64,000 nucleotides of DNA. Source: an uncultured Clostridium sp. GTDB taxonomy: Bacteria; Bacillota; Clostridia; Peptostreptococcales; Peptostreptococcaceae. The stretch covers positions 1 through 64,000 of the forward strand of contig CAMBXR010000009.1 of assembly GCA_945871955.1 (NCBI GenBank). The letters run 5' to 3'. The stretch's first letter is position 1, and the number at the start of each line of letters is the position of its first letter. Positions 26,876-34,126 of this stretch are shown here, in pieces. Position numbers and translations under genes: made by a program. The notes under the pieces were generated by a model. The model did not search any database and was not told the DNA's origin. It saw nothing but the letters and a program-made list of their open reading frames with translations.

Positions 26876-27961
26876 TTATATTCTTTTTTCTTTATATTTT
26901 ATTGATTGATAAAAAGTATATACTAAAAATCCTTGAACAATCATTCCACTTACTACCCAAACAAAACCACCTATCATCGGCAATAAACTTAGTAGTCTTA
27001 CTACTAATATACCAATAAATAATTGTAAATATGGATTTTTACCTTTAAGTACAAGTCTTCCTAAAATTATTCCCATTACTACTGGAGATAAATATACTAC
27101 TATAAAATACATCAAAAGTGATAGCATTCCAAGAGGTAAGCCTATTATAGTAATAAATAATAATAAACTAGCTATTGGTACTAATATAAATGATGCAATA
27201 CCTCCAAATACTATTGGAAGCGGCTCCTTAACTAATAGTTCATCGCTGTTTATAAAGAATTTTTTAAATATAGAATATATTACAAATCCCAATATTAATG
27301 ATGCTAAAATAGATATAATTGTTGAAAATCCCATAAAAGTTTTTAACGTATTTTCATCTTGAGAGTTATCTATTGCAGTATATTTTATATCATTCATACT
27401 AACTTTAGAATTAACAATAGGTTCCTTAGGTGAATATACCTCAATTTCACCAGATACTTCACCATTATCTGCAATTATTAACTCATTACAACTCACACTA
27501 ACATTTCCATCAATTTTACCATTAATAATTATAGTTCCACCCGTTGCATAAAGTCCCTTACAACTACCTTTAAAGTTGATATTCTGTCCTGCAAGATATA
27601 CACCATTGGCAACAGTATTTTCATCTATATTAATATTTTGTGCTGCTAATGTAATATTTTTTATATTTTTACTATTTATATTTATAGTTTGAGCTGCACA
27701 TCTAATATTACCATTTACTTCTTTTGAATTTATGTTTACTATTTCACCTGCAATTATAGCATCACCTTTTACATTGTCCCTTACTTGTACTTTTCTTCCA
27801 GCAGAATAAACATCTCCAAATACTTCTTTTGTAATATTAACATTTTCATCAAAAACAAAGTAATTGGATGCACTGTCTACACTATCTGCAAAAACATTTG
27901 TAACAAACAATATCATCACAAATAATGTTAATACAAAAACCCCTTTTTTCTTCATAAACAT
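26876..27961 (-). CDS. Secreted bactofilin-like beta-helix protein with C-terminal membrane domain
   Basis: Residues 1-25 form a signal peptide (KKGVFVLTLFVMILFVTNVFA). Residues ~35-185 are short hydrophobic/polar repeats (VKGDAIIAGEIVNINSKEVNGNIRCAAQTININS...), typical of a polymer-forming bactofilin-type beta-solenoid. About four membrane segments follow to the C-terminus. The solenoid would face outside, unlike cytoplasmic bactofilins. The function is unknown; an envelope scaffold role is inference. The ATG at 27961 (MFMKKKG) or the next ATG six bases on could start it; GGGGG lies just ahead. An AI-2E-family transporter gene lies directly upstream in the same operon. Confidence 0.75.
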   Translation of the reverse strand: MFMKKKGVFVLTLFVMILFVTNVFADSVDSASNYFVFDENVNITKEVFGDVYSAGRKVQVRDNVKGDAIIAGEIVNINSKEVNGNIRCAAQTININSKNIKNITLAAQNINIDENTVANGVYLAGQNINFKGSCKGLYATGGTIIINGKIDGNVSVSCNELIIADNGEVSGEIEVYSPKEPIVNSKVSMNDIKYTAIDNSQDENTLKTFMGFSTIISILASLILGFVIYSIFKKFFINSDELLVKEPLPIVFGGIASFILVPIASLLLFITIIGLPLGMLSLLMYFIVVYLSPVVMGIILGRLVLKGKNPYLQLFIGILVVRLLSLLPMIGGFVWVVSGMIVQGFLVYTFYQSIKYKEKRI

Positions 27962-27988
27962 ACCCCCTAAATTTTATTATTCATATAT

Positions 27989-29158
27989 TTATTTCATATA
28001 ATCCTCTGTTTCAGTTGGTAAGTTTTTCATTTTTAATTTATACTCAACTTCTTCTTTAATAACTGAGTAAATAATAGCAAACACAGGAACTCCTATTATC
28101 ATTCCCACAAGTCCTAAGAATTTACCTGCTACAAGTATAGAGAATAATATCCAAAATGCTGATATCCCTATAGAGTCTCCTAAAATCTTAGGTCCTATAA
28201 TATTTCCATCTATTTGCTGTATTACAAATACCAAGATTAAGAAAATTAAAGCTTTAGCTGGAGATACAAATAAAATAATAATAAAAGATGGTATAGCTCC
28301 AATAAATGGTCCAAAGAATGGAATTATATTTGTTACTCCTATTATTACAGATATTAATAATACATATGGCATTTTAAATATGGAGAATACAATAAATGAT
28401 AATACTCCTATAATGGCCGAATCAATTATCTTTCCACTTAAAAACCTACCAAATGTTTCATTTGTTCTATGTGTTAATTCAAATATCCTATTTGCTATTT
28501 TTTCTGAAAATAATGCACATGTAATTTTTCTACTTATAGCAAAGAAGTTTTCTTTATCTATTAATAGATATACAGAAATTATAATTCCAAGAACTATATT
28601 CCATATACTTGATGCAATTATCTTCACCGTATTACCCACAACAGGAATTATCTCCTTGGCAAAATCCATTATAAAGTTAATATACTTATCCATTTGCTCT
28701 CTAATTAACTGTGTATATTCTGGACTTAAATCAGTTTTATTCATTAACTCATTAAATAATTTTGTTGCAGTATCCACATACATAGGCACATCATTTACAA
28801 GACCCATAATACTATCCATTAATTGAGGTACAATAAAATGAATAAATAAATAACCTATACCTATAGCTGTCAGATAAGTTAATATTAAACCTATACTTCT
28901 TTTATGACTTCTTTTTAATTTTGAAAACCACTTAGCATCTCCAAGTAAGTCAACTTCATAAAACTTTAATATGAAGTTTAATAGATATGCTATGGCAAAT
29001 CCTATTATAAAAGGATACAATATTCCTATAGCAATACTTATCTTCTCACTAAAAGATCCTATTTGAGATGCTATAAAATAAAAAATTATACTACAGCATA
29101 TTACTATTAATGAATATACCGATATTGTATTGTACTTTGAATTCCAATTTATCTTCAT
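27989..29158 (-). CDS. AI-2E family transporter-like membrane protein
   Basis: This is a 389-residue protein with eight or so membrane segments, including the paired glycine-rich helices near the C-terminus (IGVTNIIPFFGPFIGAIPSFIIILF and LVFVIQQIDGNIIGPKILGDSIGISAFWILFSIL). Those are the signature of the AI-2E (YdiK/PerM/YtvI) family. Members include Na+(Li+)/H+ antiporters and the putative autoinducer-2 exporter TqsA, so the substrate is uncertain. It sits between a pseudokinase gene upstream and the bactofilin-like gene downstream, with short gaps (about 30 bases). That suggests a three-gene unit. Confidence 0.88.
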   Translation of the reverse strand: MKINWNSKYNTISVYSLIVICCSIIFYFIASQIGSFSEKISIAIGILYPFIIGFAIAYLLNFILKFYEVDLLGDAKWFSKLKRSHKRSIGLILTYLTAIGIGYLFIHFIVPQLMDSIMGLVNDVPMYVDTATKLFNELMNKTDLSPEYTQLIREQMDKYINFIMDFAKEIIPVVGNTVKIIASSIWNIVLGIIISVYLLIDKENFFAISRKITCALFSEKIANRIFELTHRTNETFGRFLSGKIIDSAIIGVLSFIVFSIFKMPYVLLISVIIGVTNIIPFFGPFIGAIPSFIIILFVSPAKALIFLILVFVIQQIDGNIIGPKILGDSIGISAFWILFSILVAGKFLGLVGMIIGVPVFAIIYSVIKEEVEYKLKMKNLPTETEDYMK

Positions 29159-29190
29159 ATTCTTCTCCTGATAAATAATTATTTTTCATA

Positions 29191-30150
29191 CTACTTAAAC
29201 TGAGATAATATAGTAACTAAAATTGTAATTGTTAAAGCAAGAATCATTCCCTTTTGAAAAATTTTGCTTTGATATTTATTTATTTCATTATTTTTCTCAA
29301 CTACTTCTAAAGTATTTGCATTTTTTTCTTCAATATCTGCTTTAACATACATAAATTTGCTTAAATCAATTAATATTTCATTTACACTACTATATTTTTC
29401 AGTTCTTCTAGTAAGCTTTTTGACTATATTTACTAAGGCGATATTTTCATTATTTATACCTACACTATTCCAGTCAATACCTCTATCAATTAATTTTAAC
29501 ATGTCTTGTTCATCTTTACCAATACCAAAAGGCATTTTTTTAAAAATAGCATCAAATAAAATTATACCTAAAGTAAAAAAGTCACTATCCTTATCTGTAT
29601 AGTTAATGTTTAGTTGATATGGCGATAAAAAAGCAATAGAATTCTCTTTTCTAATATTAACTCCTTTATTTGCCTGAGTTATACAGTAGTCATATATTTT
29701 TATATTATAATTTTCATCAACAAAAATATTATCTTCACTAAGACTTCCATGATAAAGATTATTTCTATAACCACTATCTAAAGCTCTAAGTATTTTTTTT
29801 GTAATTTTCACTATACTATTCAAGTCCATATAATTTCCTTTAATAACTTTCTTAAGTTCTATGCCAGAAAAAAATTCATTTGTTATATAATAATATCTTT
29901 CTTCGTCTGTTAAATGAATTCCCACATCTAAAATCTTTGCAATATGAGGTGAGCTAATTTCAAATAACATCATTGATTCATCTATTAAGTTAGGTAAGAA
30001 TTTTTCATTAATATGTTCATTATCCTTAATAAGCTGAATAAAAACTAAATTATCTTCTTGTAGATCTCTCGCTTTATATAGTTTGCCAGATACAATATTC
30101 TTATCCTTATCCTTATCTAATATCTCATATCTTGATGATATAAAGTTCAT
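29191..30150 (-). CDS. Membrane-anchored protein-kinase-like protein, probable pseudokinase
   Basis: The 319-residue protein has a Hanks-type kinase fold but lacks catalytic motifs. The HRD loop reads YHGSLSEDNIFV (Asp replaced by Ser, Lys absent) and the DFG motif reads YDYCITQ. The N-lobe glycine loop is also not evident (KDKDKNIVSGKLYKARD). A single hydrophobic segment (GMILALTITILVTILSQF) is at the extreme C-terminus, giving a cytoplasmic kinase domain on a tail anchor. No PASTA domains follow, unlike PrkC. It probably senses or scaffolds rather than phosphorylates. It is the first gene of a unit with the AI-2E-type transporter. Confidence 0.75.
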   Translation of the reverse strand: MNFISSRYEILDKDKDKNIVSGKLYKARDLQEDNLVFIQLIKDNEHINEKFLPNLIDESMMLFEISSPHIAKILDVGIHLTDEERYYYITNEFFSGIELKKVIKGNYMDLNSIVKITKKILRALDSGYRNNLYHGSLSEDNIFVDENYNIKIYDYCITQANKGVNIRKENSIAFLSPYQLNINYTDKDSDFFTLGIILFDAIFKKMPFGIGKDEQDMLKLIDRGIDWNSVGINNENIALVNIVKKLTRRTEKYSSVNEILIDLSKFMYVKADIEEKNANTLEVVEKNNEINKYQSKIFQKGMILALTITILVTILSQFK

Positions 30151-30227
30151 ATATACACCTCCATTCTCCCCTAATTAACATAATTAAATTATATCAATTT
30201 TCAGCATATTTTTCCATGATAGGCAAA

Positions 30228-30274
30228 GAAAAAGCTATCTTTATGTAATGTTATTACAAAAGATAGCTTTTTTT
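30228..30274 (-). terminator. Terminator of the VanW-family gene
   Basis: AAAAAAAGCTATCTTTTGTAAT and ATTACATAAAGATAGCTTTTT pair with one bulge on the minus strand. The hairpin begins a few bases past the gene's stop. Confidence 0.75.
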
Positions 30275-30280
30275 ATTATA

Positions 30281-31534
30281 TTATTCTTGATATACACTTG
30301 TGTATATATATGATGTTTCACTTTTATCGTTTTTAGTTATTGTTCTATATGTTTTCGCTCCTGGCAATCCATTATATGTAAATTTATCTACTCTAATATT
30401 AGTTTTAACTTTATCTTGTGATGCACCATATATAGCTGCACTGACACTACTTCCACTTCTATAACACTGAACATAAACTGCATGATCAAAGTTATTAGTA
30501 AATTTCAAATCACTACCACTATCATTAACCATTGCATCTCTTCCTCTAGGTACATAATGTGATGTTTTTGAATGATTTCTTACTTCATCTATTTGTAACC
30601 CTGATAATAAAGCCGCATTAAACAATGTAGTTGATGTTTGGCAAACTCCACCACCTGGAGCATCCTGATAAGAACCTGCCATAATAACAGATGCATTTTT
30701 AAAACCATTACTTAAAACTCTCATACCTGTTTGTTTATTGTATGAAAATGTCTCTCCTGGCAATAAGATAACATTGTTGCATCTTTGAGCTGCAAGACCT
30801 ATATTATAGGATCTTTCAACCAATGATGAATTAAAAGTAGTCGAAAAAGAAGCTAATTGAGTATTTATTGCTTTTACATCACTTGTCGATACTCTTGGAT
30901 TTGTTACTGCAACTTTTAAATCAATATCTTCATATTTTTTATTATCTAAAGCTTTAGTAATTAATTTTTTATTTTCTTCTGTTTCAAATTTTAAACCAGT
31001 TTGTGACTGTGTATAACTTATACTACTTCCCACGCTTACTGTAGCATTTTTAGGACTTCTATTAATTTTTTTCGCAATATTACCTATAGCTTCATCAAGT
31101 TTCGCTTCATCATATGATGATTCTATAGAGTATTTTTTGCCACTAAATTTTATACCTATATATGAAGTAATATCTTTAAAATATGATTCTTTTCTTGTAC
31201 TATTATAAGCTTTATCCACTAATTCCTCTGTATTATATTTTAAATTAATATCATCACAAGAAATTTCATAGTTATTTTCATTGTAATTTAAGTTTATATT
31301 TTGTGTTTTATACTTTTTATTTATAGCTTCAACAGCTTCCTTCTTAGTCATATGAGATACTTCTATATCTTGTATAAAAATATTGTCAGCAATTCTTCCA
31401 TTATATAAAGAATGTTTTGTAAAATAATTTAATGCTATACTACTAATTATTACTATAATTCCTAATGATATTCCTATTATTTTATATATTTTATTTTTAC
31501 TATTGCCTGACTGAGTTGTTAAATTATCCACCAT
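30281..31534 (-). CDS. VanW-family cell-wall-associated protein with peptidoglycan-binding-4 repeats
   Basis: The 417-residue protein has a membrane anchor at about residues 18-39. Two PG_binding_4-like units (about 45-230) follow, and a VanW domain at about 240-375. In this domain NNVILLPGETFSYNKQTGMRVLSNGFKNASVIMAG and APGGGVCQTSTTLFNAALLSGLQIDEVRNHS are the characteristic blocks, including the conserved Cys. VanW proteins belong to a cell-wall-related family (YoaR-like) whose biochemical activity is undefined; no vancomycin operon is nearby. The C-terminal ~40 residues look like a G5-type stub. It is monocistronic; a WalR-like box lies about 70 bases upstream. Confidence 0.86.
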   Translation of the reverse strand: MVDNLTTQSGNSKNKIYKIIGISLGIIVIISSIALNYFTKHSLYNGRIADNIFIQDIEVSHMTKKEAVEAINKKYKTQNINLNYNENNYEISCDDINLKYNTEELVDKAYNSTRKESYFKDITSYIGIKFSGKKYSIESSYDEAKLDEAIGNIAKKINRSPKNATVSVGSSISYTQSQTGLKFETEENKKLITKALDNKKYEDIDLKVAVTNPRVSTSDVKAINTQLASFSTTFNSSLVERSYNIGLAAQRCNNVILLPGETFSYNKQTGMRVLSNGFKNASVIMAGSYQDAPGGGVCQTSTTLFNAALLSGLQIDEVRNHSKTSHYVPRGRDAMVNDSGSDLKFTNNFDHAVYVQCYRSGSSVSAAIYGASQDKVKTNIRVDKFTYNGLPGAKTYRTITKNDKSETSYIYTSVYQE

Positions 31535-31600
31535 TATATCACCTCACTCCTAAAAGGATTATATTTTAATTTCGTATTTTTCACAACAATTTTTTTAACA

Positions 31601-31617
31601 TGTAACTATATTGTTAC
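31601..31617. promoter_or_regulatory. WalR-like box near the VanW-family gene
   Basis: TGTAAC-TATAT-TGTTAC on the plus strand matches the WalR consensus TGTWAH-N5-TGTWAH at every position. On the gene's own strand the near-palindrome gives TGTAAC-N5-AGTTAC, with one mismatch. It sits about 70 bases before the VanW-family start. Binding by WalR is inference. Confidence 0.4.
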
Positions 31618-31660
31618 ATATTTTTCCGCTTTTATTTGATTGTATTTTTCATAAACAATA

Positions 31661-31704
31661 AAAATAGACCTATAACTTGATATTTGCCAAGCAAGGTCTA
31701 TATT
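31661..31704 (-). terminator. Putative terminator of the 56-aa gene
   Basis: On the minus strand AATATAGACC and GGTCTATTTTT are separated by about 24 bases of partly paired sequence and end in a T-run. It is weaker than other terminators in the window. Confidence 0.5.
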
Positions 31705-31733
31705 ATCAGTTTTATATGTAAATAATGCATTAA

Positions 31734-31904
31734 TTAATGTATTCTCTCTTTCCTAATACGAGTAAATTTTCCAGAATCAGCTACAAAAACAAATCCCATT
31801 TTTTTATAGATTTCATTTAACTGTATTAAAGTTACTTCCCCGTTTTTTATATTGTCTAATGTTATATCTTCTATTCTTTTTTCCTTAGTTATTAATGTTC
31901 CCAT
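31734..31904 (-). CDS. Small protein, 56 aa, behind a LexA-like operator
   Basis: This gene is too short for the ORF track. On the minus strand ATG follows TTTAGGAGTGATACAT and encodes MGTLITKEKRIEDITLDNIKN... ending TRIRKERIH and a TAA stop. It is 56 residues, soluble and charged, with no membrane segment or LysM domain. I do not recognise a family; the LIQLNEIYKKMGFVFVADSGKFTRI core looks like a compact folded domain. The predicted promoter, about 120 bases upstream, has a LexA-like palindrome in its spacer, which suggests DNA-damage control. Its function, possibly a small SOS effector, is unknown. Confidence 0.7.
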   Translation of the reverse strand: MGTLITKEKRIEDITLDNIKNGEVTLIQLNEIYKKMGFVFVADSGKFTRIRKERIH

Positions 31905-32023
31905 ATGTATCACTCCTAAAATAAATTATTTTTAATATATATATTAATATGCTTGTACTAATATGATAAAAATATAAATTTTATTATTCAAATATTTGTT
32001 CCAAATGTTCGTTCTATAATTTC

Positions 32024-32052
32024 ATTATATACGAACACCCATTCGACTTCAA
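32024..32052 (-). promoter_or_regulatory. Promoter with an embedded LexA-like box
   Basis: On the minus strand TTGAAG and TATAAT are separated by 17 bases. The spacer holds CGAATGGGTGTTCG (32032-32045), one base off the symmetrical CGAAC-N4-GTTCG LexA operator of Firmicutes. A repressor bound there would block RNA polymerase. It drives the 56-residue gene. The remaining 31905-32262 stretch is AT-rich with no gene visible. Confidence 0.6.
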
Positions 32053-32262
32053 GTTTATTTTGAAAATTTTTCAAGAAATTTTCAAACATATATACTATAT
32101 TCTTGCCAAAAACTTCAAATATAAGATATCCAAGTAGTTTATAATAATATTTTTTTCTTATAAATATAGTTTATTTTCTATAATAATATATCTAAGTTTG
32201 TTGTTTTTTATAATTACACTATAGTATTATTATATTAAAGAGAATCAAAGGGGGGAGTTGCA

Positions 32263-32823
32263 ATGAAAAACACTAATGTTGATAATAAAATCATATTTAT
32301 TGACAAAAGAACCGAACTAGATGATAAGCATACAACTTCTAAATCGCAATTAAACAAATTAAAGGGGAAAAGTAAAATAATTGGGTATCAAGAGCAAAAA
32401 AAAATTATGGTTCATAAAGCTAAAAAGAAAAAATTTCATAATTCTAAGTTATATAAATTAAGAAAAAAGATTCTTATATCTTTAATTATAATATTAAGCT
32501 TATTTACTCTTACATTTCTATATAACAAGTTTTATAAACCTAATTCCATAAAATCAAGTAAAAGTACATTTGTATCTGAAAACACAAATATATCAGGCTC
32601 AGATATTTCTCTATACTCATCTATTATAAGTAATTCTGTACAAAAGGTTTTAGGTATAAAATATGATGTAAAAGTGCTACAAATACATAAAAATGGAAAT
32701 TTAGTTTATTCTAATGGATATTTTAATGTTCCAGATGAAGGCGATATAAATTTCGATATGATACTTCAAAATTTTTCACCCTATTCTCTAAAAATTAATG
32801 GCTATGAATATATAAAAAAGTAA
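32263..32823 (+). CDS. Hypothetical single-pass membrane protein, 186 aa
   Basis: I do not recognise this protein. It has a ~65-residue, very basic cytoplasmic N-terminus (KLKGKSKIIGYQEQKKIMVHKAKKKKFHNSK). A single membrane segment (ILISLIIILSLFTLTFLYNKFY, about 70-92) follows, then a ~95-residue external domain that ends FSPYSLKINGYEYIKK. The topology recalls division or wall-associated bitopic proteins, but no motif supports that. The ATG follows a GGGGGGAG ribosome binding site. Its last codons lie inside a bidirectional terminator shared with the convergent 64-residue gene. Confidence 0.7.
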   Translation: MKNTNVDNKIIFIDKRTELDDKHTTSKSQLNKLKGKSKIIGYQEQKKIMVHKAKKKKFHNSKLYKLRKKILISLIIILSLFTLTFLYNKFYKPNSIKSSKSTFVSENTNISGSDISLYSSIISNSVQKVLGIKYDVKVLQIHKNGNLVYSNGYFNVPDEGDINFDMILQNFSPYSLKINGYEYIKK

Positions 32824-32847
32824 GGTGCAAATTGCACCTTACTTTTT
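32815..32847. terminator. Bidirectional terminator overlapping two convergent stop codons
   Basis: AAAAAGTAAGGTGCAA and its complement form a near-perfect 16-bp palindrome with no spare loop. The stop codon of the 186-residue gene (plus) lies in the left arm and the stop codon of the 64-residue gene (minus) in the right arm. Confidence 0.8.
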
Positions 32848-33033
32848 ATTACCTTTAACAGCTTTACCTACATTTACGCCTGTATTTATAGTTTCTTTTG
32901 CTACATTCCCTACTCCACTTATAACATCTTTACCTACATTTACGCCTGTATTTATAGTTTCTTTCGCCACATTTCCTACTCCATTTATAACTTCTTTACC
33001 AGCATCAGTAACTGACTTTGTAATTTTAGCCAT
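32839..33033 (-). CDS. Small repeat protein, 64 aa
   Basis: A 64-residue, basic, Gly/Val/Asn-rich protein made of a 22-residue unit repeated about twice (GKEVINGVGNVAKETINTGVNV then GKDVISGVGNVAKETINTGVNV), followed by GKAVKGNKK. The DNA repeats with a 66-base period, so it arose by tandem duplication. The alternating pattern suggests amphipathic helices of the YtxH/CsbD-like stress type, but I cannot assign a family. The ATG follows TTAGAGGAGG. The function is unknown. Confidence 0.7.
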   Translation of the reverse strand: MAKITKSVTDAGKEVINGVGNVAKETINTGVNVGKDVISGVGNVAKETINTGVNVGKAVKGNKK

Positions 33034-33151
33034 TTAACATACCTCCTCTAATTTTATTGTTATAAAGTTGTTTACACTATATTATATGACAAATTACTTA
33101 ATATGTTCCTATAAATCACCATTCAAAAACTTTATTTATTATTTTACAATT

Positions 33152-33186
33152 AAAAAAGCAAGGTATACATTTAATATATACCTTGC
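33152..33186 (-). terminator. Terminator of the short 3D-domain gene
   Basis: GCAAGGTATA and TATACCTTGC around a ~9-base loop, followed by a T6 run on the minus strand. Confidence 0.8.
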
Positions 33187-33194
33187 CTCAATTT

Positions 33195-33785
33195 CTATTT
33201 TAATATTTGAAGTGTTATTGTTTTAACTCCCCATTTTCTACAGTCTGCTTTAGAGTTCATATAAATATCTATTTTATTTCCTTTTATTCCTCCACCGCAA
33301 TCTTCTGCAACAAATACTTTATTTAATTCTTTTATATATACTTTTGTTCCATAAGGAATAACCTTTGGATCTACTGCTAAAGTACCATATCTAGCTTTAG
33401 TTCCTGTAGCTGTATATCCCCCACCAGTATAAGCGTATGCTTTAACTTTAAGTGTCTTTTTTACATTTAAAGATCCACTTGATGAAGATGTTTTATTAGA
33501 TGTAGATGTTTTAGATTTTTTTATATATTTACTACTAGACCATCCTGTTTTTTTATTATATTGAACTTTATACCATCCATTTTTACTAGATAATATTTTT
33601 ACTTGTGTACCTTTTTTTATTTTTCCTATTGATTTATATTTAGTCGAAGAACCAGTTCTTATGTTAACATTAGCTGTAGTTGTTCCATTAACACTTGCAG
33701 CATCTACTTTCACAGGCTTTGCAAACCCCATAGTTATTACTAAAGCACTTACTATTGAAACAGCTTTTAAAGTCTTTTTACTCAT
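33195..33785 (-). CDS. Secreted SH3/3D-domain cell-wall protein, one SH3 domain
   Basis: A signal peptide (about residues 1-29, cut near VDA) is followed by one bacterial SH3 domain (GTTTANVNIRTGSSTKYKSIGKIKKGTQVKILSSKNGWYKVQYNKKTGW). A Ser/Thr linker follows, then a C-terminal 3D domain (named for its three conserved Asp) with AVDPKVIPYGTKVYI and VAEDCGGGIKGNKIDIYM. The 3D domain is found in MltA-type lytic transglycosylases and in Firmicute Rpf/Sps-like wall enzymes, so peptidoglycan cleavage is likely. It is a paralogue of the next gene. Two WalR-like boxes lie upstream. Confidence 0.88.
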   Translation of the reverse strand: MSKKTLKAVSIVSALVITMGFAKPVKVDAASVNGTTTANVNIRTGSSTKYKSIGKIKKGTQVKILSSKNGWYKVQYNKKTGWSSSKYIKKSKTSTSNKTSSSSGSLNVKKTLKVKAYAYTGGGYTATGTKARYGTLAVDPKVIPYGTKVYIKELNKVFVAEDCGGGIKGNKIDIYMNSKADCRKWGVKTITLQILK

Positions 33786-34100
33786 ATATTTCCTCCCTAT
33801 ATTTGTTTTTTACGTTTTTATCTAAATGTTAAATTCTCTCGTTGTTTTTTTATTTTTATTAATGTTATATATATATAATATTACATTTTAGTAACTTTTT
33901 AAAGTACTTTTTAGAAAAAAGTTACAAATAAGTAACATTATTCTATGATTTTTATTTTGTACAATCAAGCAAAACATAGTATTTTCAATATATCCACACT
34001 TTCACTATGAAATATCAAAAAAATTTAATTTTTTCTTATTTGTAACTTTACATTATACAATTTGTAAACATTTTCATTTTAATTTAATTATAAATCCCAT
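33786..34100 (-). promoter_or_regulatory. AT-rich region with two WalR-like boxes
   Basis: No gene is seen. On the minus strand TGTTAC-TTATT-TGTAAC (33921-33937) matches the WalR consensus TGTWAH-N5-TGTWAH exactly. AGTTAC-TAAAA-TGTAAT (33880-33896) matches with one mismatch, 24 bases further on. Both precede the short 3D-domain wall protein. Control by WalRK is inference. Confidence 0.5.
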
Positions 34101-34126
34101 AAAAAAAGCCAAGTAAAACTTGACTA
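34101..34126 (-). terminator. Terminator overlapping the end of the long 3D-domain gene
   Basis: On the minus strand AGTCAAG-TTTTA-CTTGGCT with one G-U pair and a T7 run. It overlaps the last codon and stop of the gene. Confidence 0.65.

Noticed and set aside
32863-32990. Tandem repeat that could be read as a CRISPR or regulatory repeat
   Set aside because: The period is 66 bases and the repeat is in frame within a coding sequence, with no spacer structure and no cas gene.
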